A DNA stretch of 64,000 nucleotides from Butyrivibrio sp. NC2007 (GCF_000421405.1 NZ_ATWY01000005.1:62001-126000); one strand, 5' to 3'. Counted from the first letter of the stretch, positions 36,547 to 46,365 are shown. Numbers and translations are program-made. Notes: a model not told the origin generated them from the sequence alone.

Positions 36547-36971
36547 TGAGGATCATGGGACTTGATTACGGGTCCAGGACTGTGGGAGTGGCGATCAGCG
36601 ATGAGCTTTTGCTCACTGCCCAGGGCAAAGAAATTATCCGTAGAAAAGAAGAAAACAAACTTAGAAGAACTCTTGCGCGCATAGAAGAACTCATTCAGGA
36701 GTACGGGGTGGAGAAGGTTATTGTTGGACTTCCCCTGAATATGGATGAGTCGGTCTCTGAGCGCTCTAAGTTATGCCTGGAATTTGCAGACAGGATTGAG
36801 AGAAGAACAGGACTTCCTGTGGAGATGCTTGATGAGCGCCTTACAACAGTTGAGGCGGATGAAATAATGGATGAAGCCGGCATCAAGGGGAAAGACAGAA
36901 AAGAGTACGTTGATATGATTGCAGCCCAGATAATTCTTCAGGACTATCTGGACAACAGATTGAAAAGGTGA
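36546..36971 (+). CDS. ruvX: Putative pre-16S rRNA nuclease / RuvX (YqgF)
   Basis: 141 residues, RNase H-like fold. [17 protein letters not shown] gives the first catalytic Asp, [16 protein letters not shown] the second region, and [14 protein letters not shown] plus [16 protein letters not shown] the last Asp. Family members process the 5' end of 16S rRNA and were earlier called Holliday-junction resolvase-like. Its ATG overlaps the ireB stop. Confidence 0.93.
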   Translation: MRIMGLDYGSRTVGVAISDELLLTAQGKEIIRRKEENKLRRTLARIEELIQEYGVEKVIVGLPLNMDESVSERSKLCLEFADRIERRTGLPVEMLDERLTTVEADEIMDEAGIKGKDRKEYVDMIAAQIILQDYLDNRLKR

Positions 36972-36977
36972 TTTATT

Positions 36978-37241
36978 TTGGAAAAGATTTTATTCAGCCC
37001 CGATGGCGAAGATGCGGTAGAGTTTTACTGTCTTGAACAGACCACAATAGGTGGCAAGACATATCTACTGGTCACAGATGAAGAAGATGGTGACGGAGAG
37101 GCGCTTATACTGCGCGACGACTCCGATTTAAAAGATGAAGAGGCAGTTTATGTTATCGTGGATGACGACCTGGAGCTTGAAGCAGTTGCAGGTGTATTTA
37201 GTAAGCTGCTTTCTGAGGATGGCATAGATCTGGATATTTAA
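36978..37241 (+). CDS. DUF1292 (YrzB/UPF0473) protein
   Basis: 87 residues, very acidic. ILFSPDGEDAVEFYCLEQTTIGGKTY and LLVTDEE with the C-terminal ELEAVAGVFSKLL match the DUF1292 family, always found next to ireB and yqgF; function unknown. The start is TTG at 36978 after AAAAGGTGA; there is no ATG alternative in frame. Confidence 0.92.
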   Translation: MEKILFSPDGEDAVEFYCLEQTTIGGKTYLLVTDEEDGDGEALILRDDSDLKDEEAVYVIVDDDLELEAVAGVFSKLLSEDGIDLDI

Positions 37242-37300
37242 CGGGCAAGAGGTTTATATCCTATTCTGTGCGTCCGCCAAATTTATATGGAGGAATTATA

Positions 37301-38980
37301 TTGAGCAAAAAGAAAACTGAAAACACGTCCAAGCTGCAGGTTATACCGTTAGGTGGCCTTGAGCAGATTGGAATGAACATCACTGCCTTCAGATACGAAG
37401 ACAGTATTATTGTAGTGGATTGCGGATTGTCTTTTCCCGACGATGACATGCTGGGAATCGACCTTGTAATCCCTGACATCACATATCTGCAGGAGAATAT
37501 TGACAAGGTAAAGGGCTTTGTAATTACCCACGGACATGAGGACCACATCGGTGCGCTTCCTTATGTTCTTCATGAGCTCAACGTGCCGGTTTACGCAACA
37601 CGCCTTACCATGGGCATTATCGAGCACAAGCTCGAGGAGCACGGCCTTCTTAAAAAGACCCGCAGAAAGGTTGTAAAGTTTGGACAGTCCATAAACCTTG
37701 GACAGTTCAGGGTTGAGTTTATAAGAACAAATCACTCCATCGTTGATGCAGCAGCTCTTGCCATCTATTCACCGGCAGGAACCGTTGTGCACACAGGAGA
37801 CTTCAAGGTTGACTATACACCTGTATACGGAGACCCCATCGACCTTCAGCGCTTTGCTGAGATCGGTAAAAAAGGCGTTCTCGCCCTTATGTGTGATTCG
37901 ACAAATGCAGAGCGCCCCGGATTTACAGCTTCCGAGAAGACTGTGGGAAGGGCTCTTGATAACCTGTTTGCGGATCACGAGAACTCAAGGATCATCGTTG
38001 CTACCTTTGCATCCAATGTTGACAGAGTTCAGCAGATCATAAATACCGCCCACAAGTGCGGCCGTAAGGTTGCGGTGGAAGGCAGGAGTATGGTCAGCAT
38101 CATTGATATTGCCCAGAAGCTTGAGTGCATCAAGATTCCTGAGAACACTCTTGTAGATATTGATCAGATCAAGAACTTCCCTGACAGCAAGACTACCATC
38201 ATCACAACAGGTAGCCAGGGAGAGAGTATGGCTGCCCTTAGCCGTATGGCCAACGGTCAGCACAGAAAGATCACTATAGGTGCCGGAGATACAGTTATCT
38301 TCTCATCTCATCCGATTCCGGGTAATGAGAAGGCGGTAACCAACATCATCAACGAGCTTCAGATGAAGGGAGCAGAGGTTATTTTCCAGGATGTGCACGT
38401 TTCAGGACACGCATGTCAGGAGGATATCAAGCTCATCTACACATTGGTTAAGCCTAAATATTCCGTGCCTGTTCACGGTGAGTACAGACATCTCATCGCT
38501 CAGAGAAGGATTGCAAAAGACCTTGGAATCCCCAAGGAGAATATCTTTATCCTTCACTCAGGCGAGATTCTTGAGCTTTCAGAGGACAGCGCCAAAGTGG
38601 CAGGCAAGGTTCCTGTGGGAGCTATCCTTGTTGATGGTCTCGGAGTCGGCGATGTAGGAAATGTTGTCCTCAGAGATAGACAGCATCTTGCAGAAGATGG
38701 TATTGTAATTGTTGTGTTTGGAATTGATAAGGACAGTGCTCAGCTGGTATCAGGTCCGAGCATTGTTTCAAGAGGCTTTGTATATGTAAGGGAGTCCGAC
38801 AAACTCATTGAGGATGCGACGGACATGGTTTATGACGACGTCACAGAGGCGCTTGAGAAGGGCATTACCGACTGGACCAAGCTCAAGAACATCGTCAAGG
38901 ATACCCTTAGCGATTACATATGGAAAAAGACAAAGAGAAGGCCAATGATCATGCCGATCATTATGGATACACATTTCTAA
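37301..38980 (+). CDS. rnj: Ribonuclease J
   Basis: 559 residues from TTG 37301, which follows TGGAGG at 7 bases; an upstream GTG at 37268 has no such site. Metallo-beta-lactamase/beta-CASP RNase with FVITHGHEDHIGALPYVL (zinc motif HxHxDH, about 77-83), HTGDFK, MCDSTNAERPGFT, and beta-CASP GSQGESMAALSR and DVHVSGHACQED. The C-terminal domain is present. Carries out 5'-3' exonuclease and endonuclease steps in mRNA and rRNA decay. It follows the ireB trio, as in other Clostridia. Confidence 0.95.
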   Translation: MSKKKTENTSKLQVIPLGGLEQIGMNITAFRYEDSIIVVDCGLSFPDDDMLGIDLVIPDITYLQENIDKVKGFVITHGHEDHIGALPYVLHELNVPVYATRLTMGIIEHKLEEHGLLKKTRRKVVKFGQSINLGQFRVEFIRTNHSIVDAAALAIYSPAGTVVHTGDFKVDYTPVYGDPIDLQRFAEIGKKGVLALMCDSTNAERPGFTASEKTVGRALDNLFADHENSRIIVATFASNVDRVQQIINTAHKCGRKVAVEGRSMVSIIDIAQKLECIKIPENTLVDIDQIKNFPDSKTTIITTGSQGESMAALSRMANGQHRKITIGAGDTVIFSSHPIPGNEKAVTNIINELQMKGAEVIFQDVHVSGHACQEDIKLIYTLVKPKYSVPVHGEYRHLIAQRRIAKDLGIPKENIFILHSGEILELSEDSAKVAGKVPVGAILVDGLGVGDVGNVVLRDRQHLAEDGIVIVVFGIDKDSAQLVSGPSIVSRGFVYVRESDKLIEDATDMVYDDVTEALEKGITDWTKLKNIVKDTLSDYIWKKTKRRPMIMPIIMDTHF

Positions 38981-38998
38981 GGCCTTCGGGGAGTTTTT

Positions 38999-39427
38999 AT
39001 GAACGCAAAAAAATTTGCACTGGGATTTTTGGACCTGGCTGTTAAGGCAGCTTTTGTCATCATTGTGATCATGCTGATCTCAAAATATTCTAAGCTGGCT
39101 TACAGCTATGGATACCAGATCTTTAACCAGTCAGCTGTTTCATCCGGTACCGGAAGGACAGTGAGCTTTACCGTTAAGAGCGGAGATGATGTGGATACCA
39201 TAGCTGACAATCTTGCCGGCCTTGGCCTTATCAAGGACAAGACACTCTTTAAGCTCCAGGAGAGATTCTCGGAGTACCATGAAAAGGAAAAGCCCGGAAC
39301 CTATGAGCTTAGCACTGCCATGACTCCTGAAGAGATGCTGACAGTAATGTCAGGCGGACAGGAGGGAGCCGAAGGAGAAGATGGCCCAAGTAGCCAGGAG
39401 AGCGGAGACGAGTCAGATGGTGGGTGA
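38999..39427 (+). CDS. Short YceG/MltG-like membrane protein without the catalytic domain
   Basis: 142 residues. One N-terminal membrane helix (about 14-28) and a small extracellular domain (about 50-112) like the LysM-like start of MltG: SFTVKSGDDVDTIADNLAGLGLIKDKTLFKL and KPGTYELSTAMTPEEMLTVM. The MltG transglycosylase part (with its catalytic Glu) is missing, and the protein ends in an acidic Ser/Gly tail. Its position matches yrrL (mltG) of Bacillus, before trmR and trhP. It overlaps trmR by 11 bases. It may be a non-catalytic adaptor; I see no sign of a frameshifted remainder downstream. Confidence 0.8.
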   Translation: MNAKKFALGFLDLAVKAAFVIIVIMLISKYSKLAYSYGYQIFNQSAVSSGTGRTVSFTVKSGDDVDTIADNLAGLGLIKDKTLFKLQERFSEYHEKEKPGTYELSTAMTPEEMLTVMSGGQEGAEGEDGPSSQESGDESDGG

Positions 39428-40061
39428 GAACGACAGGATCAGCAGCTTTATAAATTCTCTTGATCCCGGCAATCTCCCGTTTCTTGATGAACTGGAGAGA
39501 ACAGCGCTAGAGGATCAGGTTCCCATTATCCGCAAGGATACACAGGCACTTCTTAAATTTCTAATGGCCCAGAATAAGCCTAAGAACATTTTGGAAGTTG
39601 GCTGCGCTGTGGGATTTTCTGCACTTTTAATGGCAACATATACAGATGCAGATACCAAAATTACAACTATAGAGAAGTTTGAAAAAAGAATTCCCGTAGC
39701 AAGGGAGAATTTTTCCAAATACGACACAGAAGGTAAAATCACACTGTTGGAGGGGGACGCCACAGATATTTTAAAGGGTCTTGATCCGGGGTATGATTTT
39801 ATTTTTATGGACGCAGCCAAGGGGCAGTACATCAATTTTTTGCCTGACTGCCTGAGGATTCTTAACAAAGGCGGACTTTTGGTTTCAGACAATGTCCTCC
39901 AGGACGGAGACGTGTTTGAGTCAAGGTTTGCGGTAACAAGAAGAAATCGCACCATCCATGCAAGGATGCGCGAGTATTTGTATGAGCTTAAGCACAACGA
40001 TCAGCTAAACACAGTAATCCTAACCGTTGGAGACGGAATGACACTTTCGGTTAAGCTCTAA
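39417..40061 (+). CDS. trmR: tRNA 5-hydroxyuridine O-methyltransferase (TrmR-like)
   Basis: 214 residues from ATG 39417 (GGAGA at 9-10 bases); an in-frame ATG at 39381 is also possible. Class I SAM methyltransferase of the COMT-like type: ILEVGCAVGFSALLMA (SAM site), TTIEKFEKRIPVARENF, FIFMDAAKGQY (metal Asp) and LLVSDNVLQDG. In Bacillus the protein at this place (YrrM, TrmR) turns ho5U34 of tRNA into mo5U34, and the next gene product makes ho5U34. The gene order yrrL-trmR-trhP is kept here, which supports the assignment. Confidence 0.88.
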   Translation: MVGENDRISSFINSLDPGNLPFLDELERTALEDQVPIIRKDTQALLKFLMAQNKPKNILEVGCAVGFSALLMATYTDADTKITTIEKFEKRIPVARENFSKYDTEGKITLLEGDATDILKGLDPGYDFIFMDAAKGQYINFLPDCLRILNKGGLLVSDNVLQDGDVFESRFAVTRRNRTIHARMREYLYELKHNDQLNTVILTVGDGMTLSVKL

Positions 40062-40081
40062 GATCTAAGAGGAAAGAATAA

Positions 40082-41326
40082 ATGAAAAAACCTGAACTTT
40101 TAATACCTGCATCAAGTCTTGAAGTACTTAAGACAGCCGTAACATTCGGCGCCGATGCGGTTTATATCGGCGGAGATGCCTTCGGGCTTCGTGCCAAGGC
40201 CAAGAATTTCAGCCACGACGAGATGAAGGAGGGCATTGAGTTTGCTCACGCCCATGGCGTCAAGGTCCATGTCACCGTCAATATCCTGGCCCACAACTAC
40301 GATCTCGACGGTGTTGAGACTTATCTTCATGAGTTAAAAGAGCTAAAGCCTGATGCACTGATTATCGCAGACCCCGGCATCTTCATGAAGGCCAGAAGGA
40401 TATGCCCCGAGATTGATATCCACGTTTCAACCCAGGCCAACAACACCAACTATGAGACCTACAATTTCTGGCATGACCTCGGAGCCAAGAGAGTCGTTGC
40501 AGCCAGAGAGCTTTCCATAAATGAGATAAAAGAAATAACGTCTAGGATTCCGGATGATCTTGAGATGGAGTGCTTCATCCATGGCGCTATGTGCATTTCA
40601 TATTCGGGAAGATGTCTTTTGTCCAATTACTTCACAGGGCGTGATGCCAACCACGGCGCCTGCACTCATCCCTGCAGATGGAAATATGCGGTTGTGGAGG
40701 AGAAAAGACCCGGTGAATACCTTCCTGTTTATGAGAATGAGCGCGGAACCTATATCTTCAACTCCAAGGATCTGTGCATGATAGAGCACATTCCGGAGCT
40801 GGTGGATGCAGGTGTGGACAGCTGCAAGATCGAGGGAAGAATGAAGACAGCCCTTTATGTTGCAACCGTTGCAAGGACTTACAGAAAGGCTATCGATGAC
40901 TACTTTGAGTCGGAGGAGAAGTACAGGCAGAACATGCCATGGTATCTTGATCAGATTTCAAGATGTACTTACCGCCAGTTCACCACAGGTTTTTATTTTG
41001 GCAAGCCCAGTGATGAGACTCAGATCTATGACAACAACACTTACATAAATGAATATATCTACCTCGGAATCGTTTATGACATTGACGAGCGGGGTTATGC
41101 AAGAATAGAGCAGCGAAACAAGTTCTCCGTGGGTGATGAGATCGAGATCATGAAGCCCGACGGAACTGATGTAAAGACTACAGTAAAAGGCATGTACAGA
41201 GAGGATGGAACAGCCGTAGAGTCCTGTCCGCACTCCAAGGAAGTCATTTATCTTGACCTTTCTGTCACGCCTTCAAAATACGATATTCTCAGAGTGGATG
41301 CAGAGGATTCCACCAAGGAACAGTAA
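40082..41326 (+). CDS. trhP: U32-family protein, tRNA hydroxylation (TrhP-like)
   Basis: 414 residues. LLIPASSLEVLKTAVTFGADAVYIGG start, HVSTQANNTNYETYNFW, the U32 signature ECFIHGAMCISYSGRCLLSNY and the Cys cluster ...NHGACTHPCRW and DSCKIEGRMK, consistent with metal binding. Once annotated as peptidase or collagenase; members next to trmR are needed for ho5U34 in tRNA, the substrate for TrmR. It follows trmR by 20 bases on the same strand. Confidence 0.9.
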   Translation: MKKPELLIPASSLEVLKTAVTFGADAVYIGGDAFGLRAKAKNFSHDEMKEGIEFAHAHGVKVHVTVNILAHNYDLDGVETYLHELKELKPDALIIADPGIFMKARRICPEIDIHVSTQANNTNYETYNFWHDLGAKRVVAARELSINEIKEITSRIPDDLEMECFIHGAMCISYSGRCLLSNYFTGRDANHGACTHPCRWKYAVVEEKRPGEYLPVYENERGTYIFNSKDLCMIEHIPELVDAGVDSCKIEGRMKTALYVATVARTYRKAIDDYFESEEKYRQNMPWYLDQISRCTYRQFTTGFYFGKPSDETQIYDNNTYINEYIYLGIVYDIDERGYARIEQRNKFSVGDEIEIMKPDGTDVKTTVKGMYREDGTAVESCPHSKEVIYLDLSVTPSKYDILRVDAEDSTKEQ

Positions 41327-41333
41327 AAAACAC

Positions 41334-41361
41334 TTGAGTTTTCTAAGAATTATTGTATAGT
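41334..41361 (+). promoter_or_regulatory. Promoter of glnN
   Basis: TTGAGT (41334-41339), 16-base spacer, TATAGT (41356-41361), 33 bases before the ATG. Confidence 0.5.
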
Positions 41362-41394
41362 TGAATACAAATTCAGTTTAAAGGGGAACATAGG

Positions 41395-43506
41395 ATGAGC
41401 AATGTGGTTAATGTAGAAGAGATCTTTGGTCAGAACGTCTTTACCATCGCGACGATGAGAGAGCGTCTTCCGAAGTCTGTCTTCAAGGAAGTTATAAACG
41501 TCATCGAGAACGGCGGAGAACTCTCCAAGGAGTCTGCTGATGTTGTTGCCAACGAGATGAAGAGCTGGGCAATGGAGAGGGGAGCAACACACTACACCCA
41601 CTGGTTCCAGCCGCTTACAGGCATTACAGCTGAGAAGCATGATTCATTTGTTGGAAGCGCTGACGCCGATGGCCACATGCTCACTTCTTTTTCAGGAAAA
41701 GAGCTTATAAAGGGTGAACCTGATGCATCATCATTCCCATCGGGCGGCCTTAGAGCTACATTCGAAGCAAGAGGATATACAACCTGGGATATCACATCAC
41801 CGGCTTTCCTTAAGGAGTCCGGAGCAGGTGTTACCCTCTGCATCCCTACAGCATTTTGTTCATATACAGGAGAAGCTCTTGATAAAAAGACTCCTCTTTT
41901 AAGATCCATGGAAGCAGTTAACAAGCAGGCTCTTCGTATCGTAAGACTTTTTGGCAATACTACAGCCAAGAGAGTCAACGTATCCGTTGGTCCTGAGCAG
42001 GAATACTTCCTTGTTGACTGGGATAAGTCCATGAAGAGAGAGGACCTTATCTTTACCGGAAGAACACTTTTTGGAGCAATGCCTCCAAAGGGTCAGGAGA
42101 TGGAGGATCACTACTTCGGTGTTATCCGTGAGAGAGTCGGAGAGTACATGAAGGACCTCAACACAGAGCTCTGGAAGCTTGGCGTTCCGGACAAGACTCA
42201 GCACAACGAGGTTGCTCCCGGACAGCACGAGCTTGCTCCTATCTACGAGACTGCAAATATCGCAGTAGACCACAACCAAATCATTATGGAGACCATGAAG
42301 AGAGTTGCAGAGCATCATCACATGAGATGCCTTCTTCACGAGAAACCCTTCGCCGGAGTTAACGGCTCAGGTAAGCACGACAACTGGTCTCTTTGCACAG
42401 ATAACGGCGTGAACCTTCTTGATCCCGGTGATACACCTAACAAGAACGTTCAGTTCCTTTTTGTACTTGCATGCATACTTAAGGCAGTTGATACTCACGC
42501 TGACCTTCTTCGTCAGAGCGCAGCTGATGTAGGAAACGACCACAGGCTTGGTGCCAACGAGGCTCCGCCTGCGATCATTTCCGTGTTCCTCGGAGAGCAG
42601 CTCGAAGACGTTGTAAGACAGCTCATTGAGACCGGCGTTGCCAAGTCCAGTAAGCGCGGAGGCAAGCTCAAGACCGGTGTTTCAACTCTTCCTCAGTTTG
42701 AGAAGGATGCAACAGACAGAAACCGTACATCACCTTTTGCCTTTACAGGTAATAAGTTCGAGTTCAGAATGGTTGGCTCATCAGATTCAATGGCCAGCTC
42801 AAATACAACACTTAACACCATCGTTGCCGAGGCTTTCTGCGAGGCAGCAGACATTCTTGAGAAGGCCAAGGACTTCGACGTTGCAGTTCATGACCTTATG
42901 AAGGAATACCTGACCAAGCACCAGAGGATCATATTCAACGGTGACGGATATTCAGACGCATGGGTAAAAGAGGCTGAGAGACGCGGACTTCCAAACATCA
43001 AGTCCACAATCGAGGCAGCAGATACACTTACTACCAAGAAGGCGATCAAGCTCTTTGAAGACTTCGGTGTATACACTAAGGTTGAGCTTGAATCAAGAAA
43101 AGAGATCATCTTCGAGAACTACGCTAAGACCATCAACATCGAAGCTCTCACAATGATTGACATGGCTTCCAAGCAGATCATTCCTGCAGTTATGAAGTAC
43201 GCAGGACGTCTTGCCAAGGATGTCAACGAAGTAAAGGCAGCAGGCGCTGATGCTTCAGCTATGGCTGATGAGCTTAATGAGATCACAACAGAGCTCAACA
43301 AGATGAAGAAGGCCCTTGACCAGCTTAAGGCCAATGAGGCCAAGGCCGGCAAGATCACAGATGAGAGAAAGCTTGCTTATTTCTATAAAGATAAGGTAAG
43401 ACCTTCCATGGAGGCTCTCCGTGAGCCTGCCGACAAGCTTGAGATGCTTGTGGATAAAAAGGATTGGCCTTTCCCTACATATGCAGATCTCCTCTTCGAG
43501 GGCTAA
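41395..43506 (+). CDS. glnN: Glutamine synthetase type III
   Basis: 703 residues, the length and sequence of GSIII rather than GSI or GSII. Makes glutamine from glutamate, ammonia and [15 protein letters not shown] (about 64-75), [69 protein letters not shown] and [19 protein letters not shown] are typical. A coiled C-terminal part (about 590-690) is present. It has its own promoter and ends in a large REP-type hairpin. Ribosome site AAAGGGGAACATAGG. Confidence 0.96.
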   Translation: MSNVVNVEEIFGQNVFTIATMRERLPKSVFKEVINVIENGGELSKESADVVANEMKSWAMERGATHYTHWFQPLTGITAEKHDSFVGSADADGHMLTSFSGKELIKGEPDASSFPSGGLRATFEARGYTTWDITSPAFLKESGAGVTLCIPTAFCSYTGEALDKKTPLLRSMEAVNKQALRIVRLFGNTTAKRVNVSVGPEQEYFLVDWDKSMKREDLIFTGRTLFGAMPPKGQEMEDHYFGVIRERVGEYMKDLNTELWKLGVPDKTQHNEVAPGQHELAPIYETANIAVDHNQIIMETMKRVAEHHHMRCLLHEKPFAGVNGSGKHDNWSLCTDNGVNLLDPGDTPNKNVQFLFVLACILKAVDTHADLLRQSAADVGNDHRLGANEAPPAIISVFLGEQLEDVVRQLIETGVAKSSKRGGKLKTGVSTLPQFEKDATDRNRTSPFAFTGNKFEFRMVGSSDSMASSNTTLNTIVAEAFCEAADILEKAKDFDVAVHDLMKEYLTKHQRIIFNGDGYSDAWVKEAERRGLPNIKSTIEAADTLTTKKAIKLFEDFGVYTKVELESRKEIIFENYAKTINIEALTMIDMASKQIIPAVMKYAGRLAKDVNEVKAAGADASAMADELNEITTELNKMKKALDQLKANEAKAGKITDERKLAYFYKDKVRPSMEALREPADKLEMLVDKKDWPFPTYADLLFEG

Positions 43507-43510
43507 TATG

Positions 43511-43587
43511 TGAGTCATTGGGGACGTTTCAGTTTGACTCATTTTGCTTCACAAAATGAGTCAAACTGAAACGTCCCCACTGACTCA
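43511..43587. repeat. Inverted pair of the REP-like repeat forming a long hairpin
   Basis: A forward unit (43511-43541) and an inverted unit (43557-43587) lie around the spacer TTTTGCTTCACAAAA. Arms plus spacer ends give a 36-bp stem with one mismatch (T versus G at the eighth base) and a 5-base loop CTTCA. It begins 5 bases after the glnN stop and may end or protect the glnN transcript. Confidence 0.85.
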
Positions 43588-43620
43588 CCAAAACTTTTTA
43601 AAAAAAATCAAAAAAAGTAC

Positions 43621-43649
43621 TTGCAATTAATAAAAAGACCACGTATAAT
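43621..43649 (+). promoter_or_regulatory. Promoter of the tRNA-Gln gene
   Basis: TTGCAA (43621-43626), 17-base spacer, perfect TATAAT (43644-43649), 15 bases before the tRNA. Confidence 0.7.
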
Positions 43650-43663
43650 TATTTCTTGTCCGA

Positions 43664-43736
43664 TGGGCTATCGCCAAGCGGTAAGGCAACGGACTCTGAC
43701 TCCGTCATTACGTAGGTTCGAATCCTACTAGCCCAG
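43664..43736 (+). tRNA. tRNA-Gln (anticodon CUG)
   Basis: Cloverleaf: acceptor TGGGCTA / TAGCCCA, D arm GCC...GGC, anticodon stem ACGGA/TCCGT with loop CTCTGAC (anticodon CTG at 43696-43698), T arm GTAGG TTCGAAT CCTAC, discriminator G. CCA is not encoded. It lies alone between glnN and the thioesterase gene, with its own promoter and terminator. Confidence 0.96.
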
Positions 43737-43742
43737 CTATCA

Positions 43743-43777
43743 AGCTCTTCAAAGCGTTAGCTTTGAGGAGCTTTTTT
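43743..43777 (+). terminator. Terminator of the tRNA-Gln gene
   Basis: 13-bp stem AGCTCTTCAAAGC / GCTTTGAGGAGCT with one wobble, loop GTTA, then six T. Confidence 0.85.
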
Positions 43778-43832
43778 CGTGTTATTGCAGATTTCGGCTT
43801 TGCAATTTAATGGCAGGTATAAGGAGGTACTT

Positions 43833-44561
43833 ATGTACAGCTTCAATTCACGAATCAGATACAGCGAAACAGATACCAATGCGGAACTGACAATAGAATC
43901 CCTGATCAACTATTTTCAGGATTGTTCTACGTTCCAGACACAGGACGGACCGGCTTCCATGGAGTATCTTAAAAGTAATGGACTGGCTTGGGTTTTGAGT
44001 TCCTGGCAGATTGAGATAAACAGGCTCCCAAAGCTTTGCGAGGAAGTGACAATAGGAACTGTGCCCTACGAGATCAAGGGCTATTTTGGCCTTCGTAACT
44101 TCTTTATGGACACCAGAGAGGGTGAGAGGCTTGCTATTGCCAATTCCGAGTGGATACTGTTTAACTTTGAAAAAGGGATTCCTGCCAAGGTGACTCCTGA
44201 GATCATTGAGGCTTATCCTGTGGAGGAGCGCCTTGATATGGAATACTTACCAAGAAAGATTGTTATTCCCAGAGATATTACTCCTGTGGCAGCGGATGAG
44301 ATCGTGGTAAGGGAGCACCATCTTGATACGAACAATCACGTAAACAATGGACAGTACGTGAGAATGGCTCTTGGAAGACTTGATAATGAGAGCATCAATA
44401 TCAAGAGAATAAGGGCTGAATACAGGAAACAGGCAAGACTTGGGGATATATTGTACCCCGATGTTTATAAATCTTTGCAAAATGGCAATATGTCTTATAC
44501 TATTAATTTAAAGGATGCAGACGGACATAGTGTCTGCAAGGTTGAGTTTATTGCGCAATGA
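43833..44561 (+). CDS. Acyl-ACP thioesterase
   Basis: 242 residues from ATG 43833 with AAGGAGG at 6 bases; the open frame upstream crosses the tRNA terminator end and is not used. Double hotdog fold of the plant FatA/bacterial type: FNSRIRYSETDTNAELTIESLINYFQD at the start and the second hotdog with VREHHLDTNNHVNNGQYVRMA (about 174-194), carrying the catalytic Asn/His region. Releases fatty acids from ACP. Likely the first gene of a run with cvfB and the CPBP gene. Confidence 0.92.
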   Translation: MYSFNSRIRYSETDTNAELTIESLINYFQDCSTFQTQDGPASMEYLKSNGLAWVLSSWQIEINRLPKLCEEVTIGTVPYEIKGYFGLRNFFMDTREGERLAIANSEWILFNFEKGIPAKVTPEIIEAYPVEERLDMEYLPRKIVIPRDITPVAADEIVVREHHLDTNNHVNNGQYVRMALGRLDNESINIKRIRAEYRKQARLGDILYPDVYKSLQNGNMSYTINLKDADGHSVCKVEFIAQ

Positions 44562-44600
44562 AGCAATTGCGAAATCTCGGTAGAGAGAAACGGAGGACTT

Positions 44601-45431
44601 ATGATCAAATTAGGAGAAAAGCAGGTTTTAAAGGTAGTTAAGAAGGTGGACTTCGGTGTGTATCTTGCAGATACCGACCCGGAGGAGAAAGTTCTTTTAC
44701 CAAATAAGCAGGTTCCGGAAGGAACAGAAGTCGGCAGCAAGATAGAGGTCTTTATCTACAGAGACTCAGACGACAGGCTGATCGCGACGACCAATGAACC
44801 AAAGATCATGCTGGGCGATGTGAGAATGCTTAAGGTCAAGGATGTTGCCAGAATCGGAGCTTTCATGGACTGGGGCCTTGAGAAAGACGTACTTCTTCCT
44901 TTCAAGGAGCAGACCAGAAAGGTTAAACCCGGCGAAGAGGTGCTCTGTGCCATGTACATCGACAAGAGCAACAGACTCTGTGTGACCATGAACGTTTATC
45001 AGTATCTGCTTACAAATTCGCCCTATGGCAAGGATGACAAGGTTAAGGGCACTGTTTATGAGATGAGCGATAATTTCGGCGCTTTTGTGGCTGTTGATGA
45101 CATATACTCAGGTCTGATCCCCAAGAAAGAGCTCTATGGAAACATTCAGATTGGCGATCAGGTAACAGCAAGAGTTGTGTCTGTTAAGGATGATGGCAAG
45201 CTCAATCTGAGCATCAGAGAAAAGGCATATCTTCAGATGGATACAGATGCCCAGAAGGTCTTTTCCATGATAGAGCAGTGCGGCGGAAAGCTGCCATTTA
45301 CGGATAAGGCTTCACCTGAACTTATCAGAGATAAGGCAGGCATGAGTAAGAATGAGTTCAAAAGAGCTGTCGGAAGACTTCTCAAGGAAGGCAAGATCGA
45401 AATAAGACCCGATTCAATTGTCAAAAAGTGA
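44601..45431 (+). CDS. CvfB-family S1-domain RNA-binding protein
   Basis: 276 residues. Three S1-like OB domains (about 5-60, 72-130 and 145-205; VDFGVYLADTDPEEKVLLP, ARIGAFMDWGLEKDVLLP, DNFGAFVAVDDIYSGLIP) and a C-terminal winged helix (LIRDKAGMSKNEFKRAVGRLLKEGKI). This is the CvfB/YitL layout; such proteins bind RNA and affect virulence gene expression in Staphylococcus. Site CGGAGGACTT before the ATG. The next gene starts 8 bases on. Confidence 0.92.
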   Translation: MIKLGEKQVLKVVKKVDFGVYLADTDPEEKVLLPNKQVPEGTEVGSKIEVFIYRDSDDRLIATTNEPKIMLGDVRMLKVKDVARIGAFMDWGLEKDVLLPFKEQTRKVKPGEEVLCAMYIDKSNRLCVTMNVYQYLLTNSPYGKDDKVKGTVYEMSDNFGAFVAVDDIYSGLIPKKELYGNIQIGDQVTARVVSVKDDGKLNLSIREKAYLQMDTDAQKVFSMIEQCGGKLPFTDKASPELIRDKAGMSKNEFKRAVGRLLKEGKIEIRPDSIVKK

Positions 45432-45439
45432 GGACTTAA

Positions 45440-46363
45440 ATGGACTATAAAAGAGCCAATAGAGCTTATCTTTATATGATTCTATCCACACTGGCGCTAG
45501 TACTTTTACTGACGGCCTGGGTATTTACCACAGGAGGTGCACTCTCCATTACTGCCAGTAACATCTTAAGCGAGCTTATGATACTGGTTCCGGCCATTGC
45601 TACGATCTTTTACCACGGAGACAGGCTTGGGGTGCTTATTCCCTTTAAAAGGATAAAGATATCGTCTGCGCTTCTTACGATTCTGTATGTGGTGCTTCTT
45701 TTCCCGCTGGTAACCTTCATCAATTCGGTTTCGATGCTCTTTGTTGATAACACAATTGTGGGACTCTCGGATGAGATCACCGTAATGCCCATGTGGGAGA
45801 TGTTTCTGCTGATAGGAATCTTCGGACCATTGGTAGAAGAGGTTGTGTTTAGAGGCTTTTTCCTTCAGAGTTATCAGAGAACCGGCAGGATCATTGGTTC
45901 CATGATCCTCTCGTCGATCCTCTTTGGACTGACGCACATGAACTTCAACCAGTTTGCTTATGGCGCAGCCATGGGACTTATGCTAGCACTCCTGGTGGAG
46001 GCTACGGGAAGTGTGTTGACCTCGTTTATCGCCCACGCAACCTTCAACTCTATTGAGGTGGTGCTGATGTATGCAACTTCGGATGTTCTGGATAATGCAG
46101 AGAGCATGCTCACAGATATGGAGGCTACGGGACAGATTCTTTTAACCATTGGAATCTACTTCGTGGCAGCGGTCATCTTCACGGCAATCGCGTTCTGTGT
46201 GGTGATAAAGATATCTGATATCGAGAAGAGAAAAGAGTTCTTTGTCAGCATTCCGAAATGTCGCAAGCAGGGCTACAAACTCATCACTGTTCCGCTTGTT
46301 TTGGCCATAGTCATTGCTGCAGTTTATATGATCGGACTGGAAGTTTTAAATAGCTTTATATAA
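45440..46363 (+). CDS. CPBP-family intramembrane metalloprotease
   Basis: 307 residues with about eight membrane helices. The CAAX-protease/bacteriocin-processing motifs are PLVEEVVFRGFFLQS (EExxxR, about 133-147) and FGLTHMNFNQFAYG (FxxxH, about 157-170). The substrate is unknown; no bacteriocin gene is nearby. It follows cvfB by 8 bases and ends at a bidirectional terminator shared with the YjfB gene. Confidence 0.9.
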   Translation: MDYKRANRAYLYMILSTLALVLLLTAWVFTTGGALSITASNILSELMILVPAIATIFYHGDRLGVLIPFKRIKISSALLTILYVVLLFPLVTFINSVSMLFVDNTIVGLSDEITVMPMWEMFLLIGIFGPLVEEVVFRGFFLQSYQRTGRIIGSMILSSILFGLTHMNFNQFAYGAAMGLMLALLVEATGSVLTSFIAHATFNSIEVVLMYATSDVLDNAESMLTDMEATGQILLTIGIYFVAAVIFTAIAFCVVIKISDIEKRKEFFVSIPKCRKQGYKLITVPLVLAIVIAAVYMIGLEVLNSFI

Positions 46364-46365
46364 TC

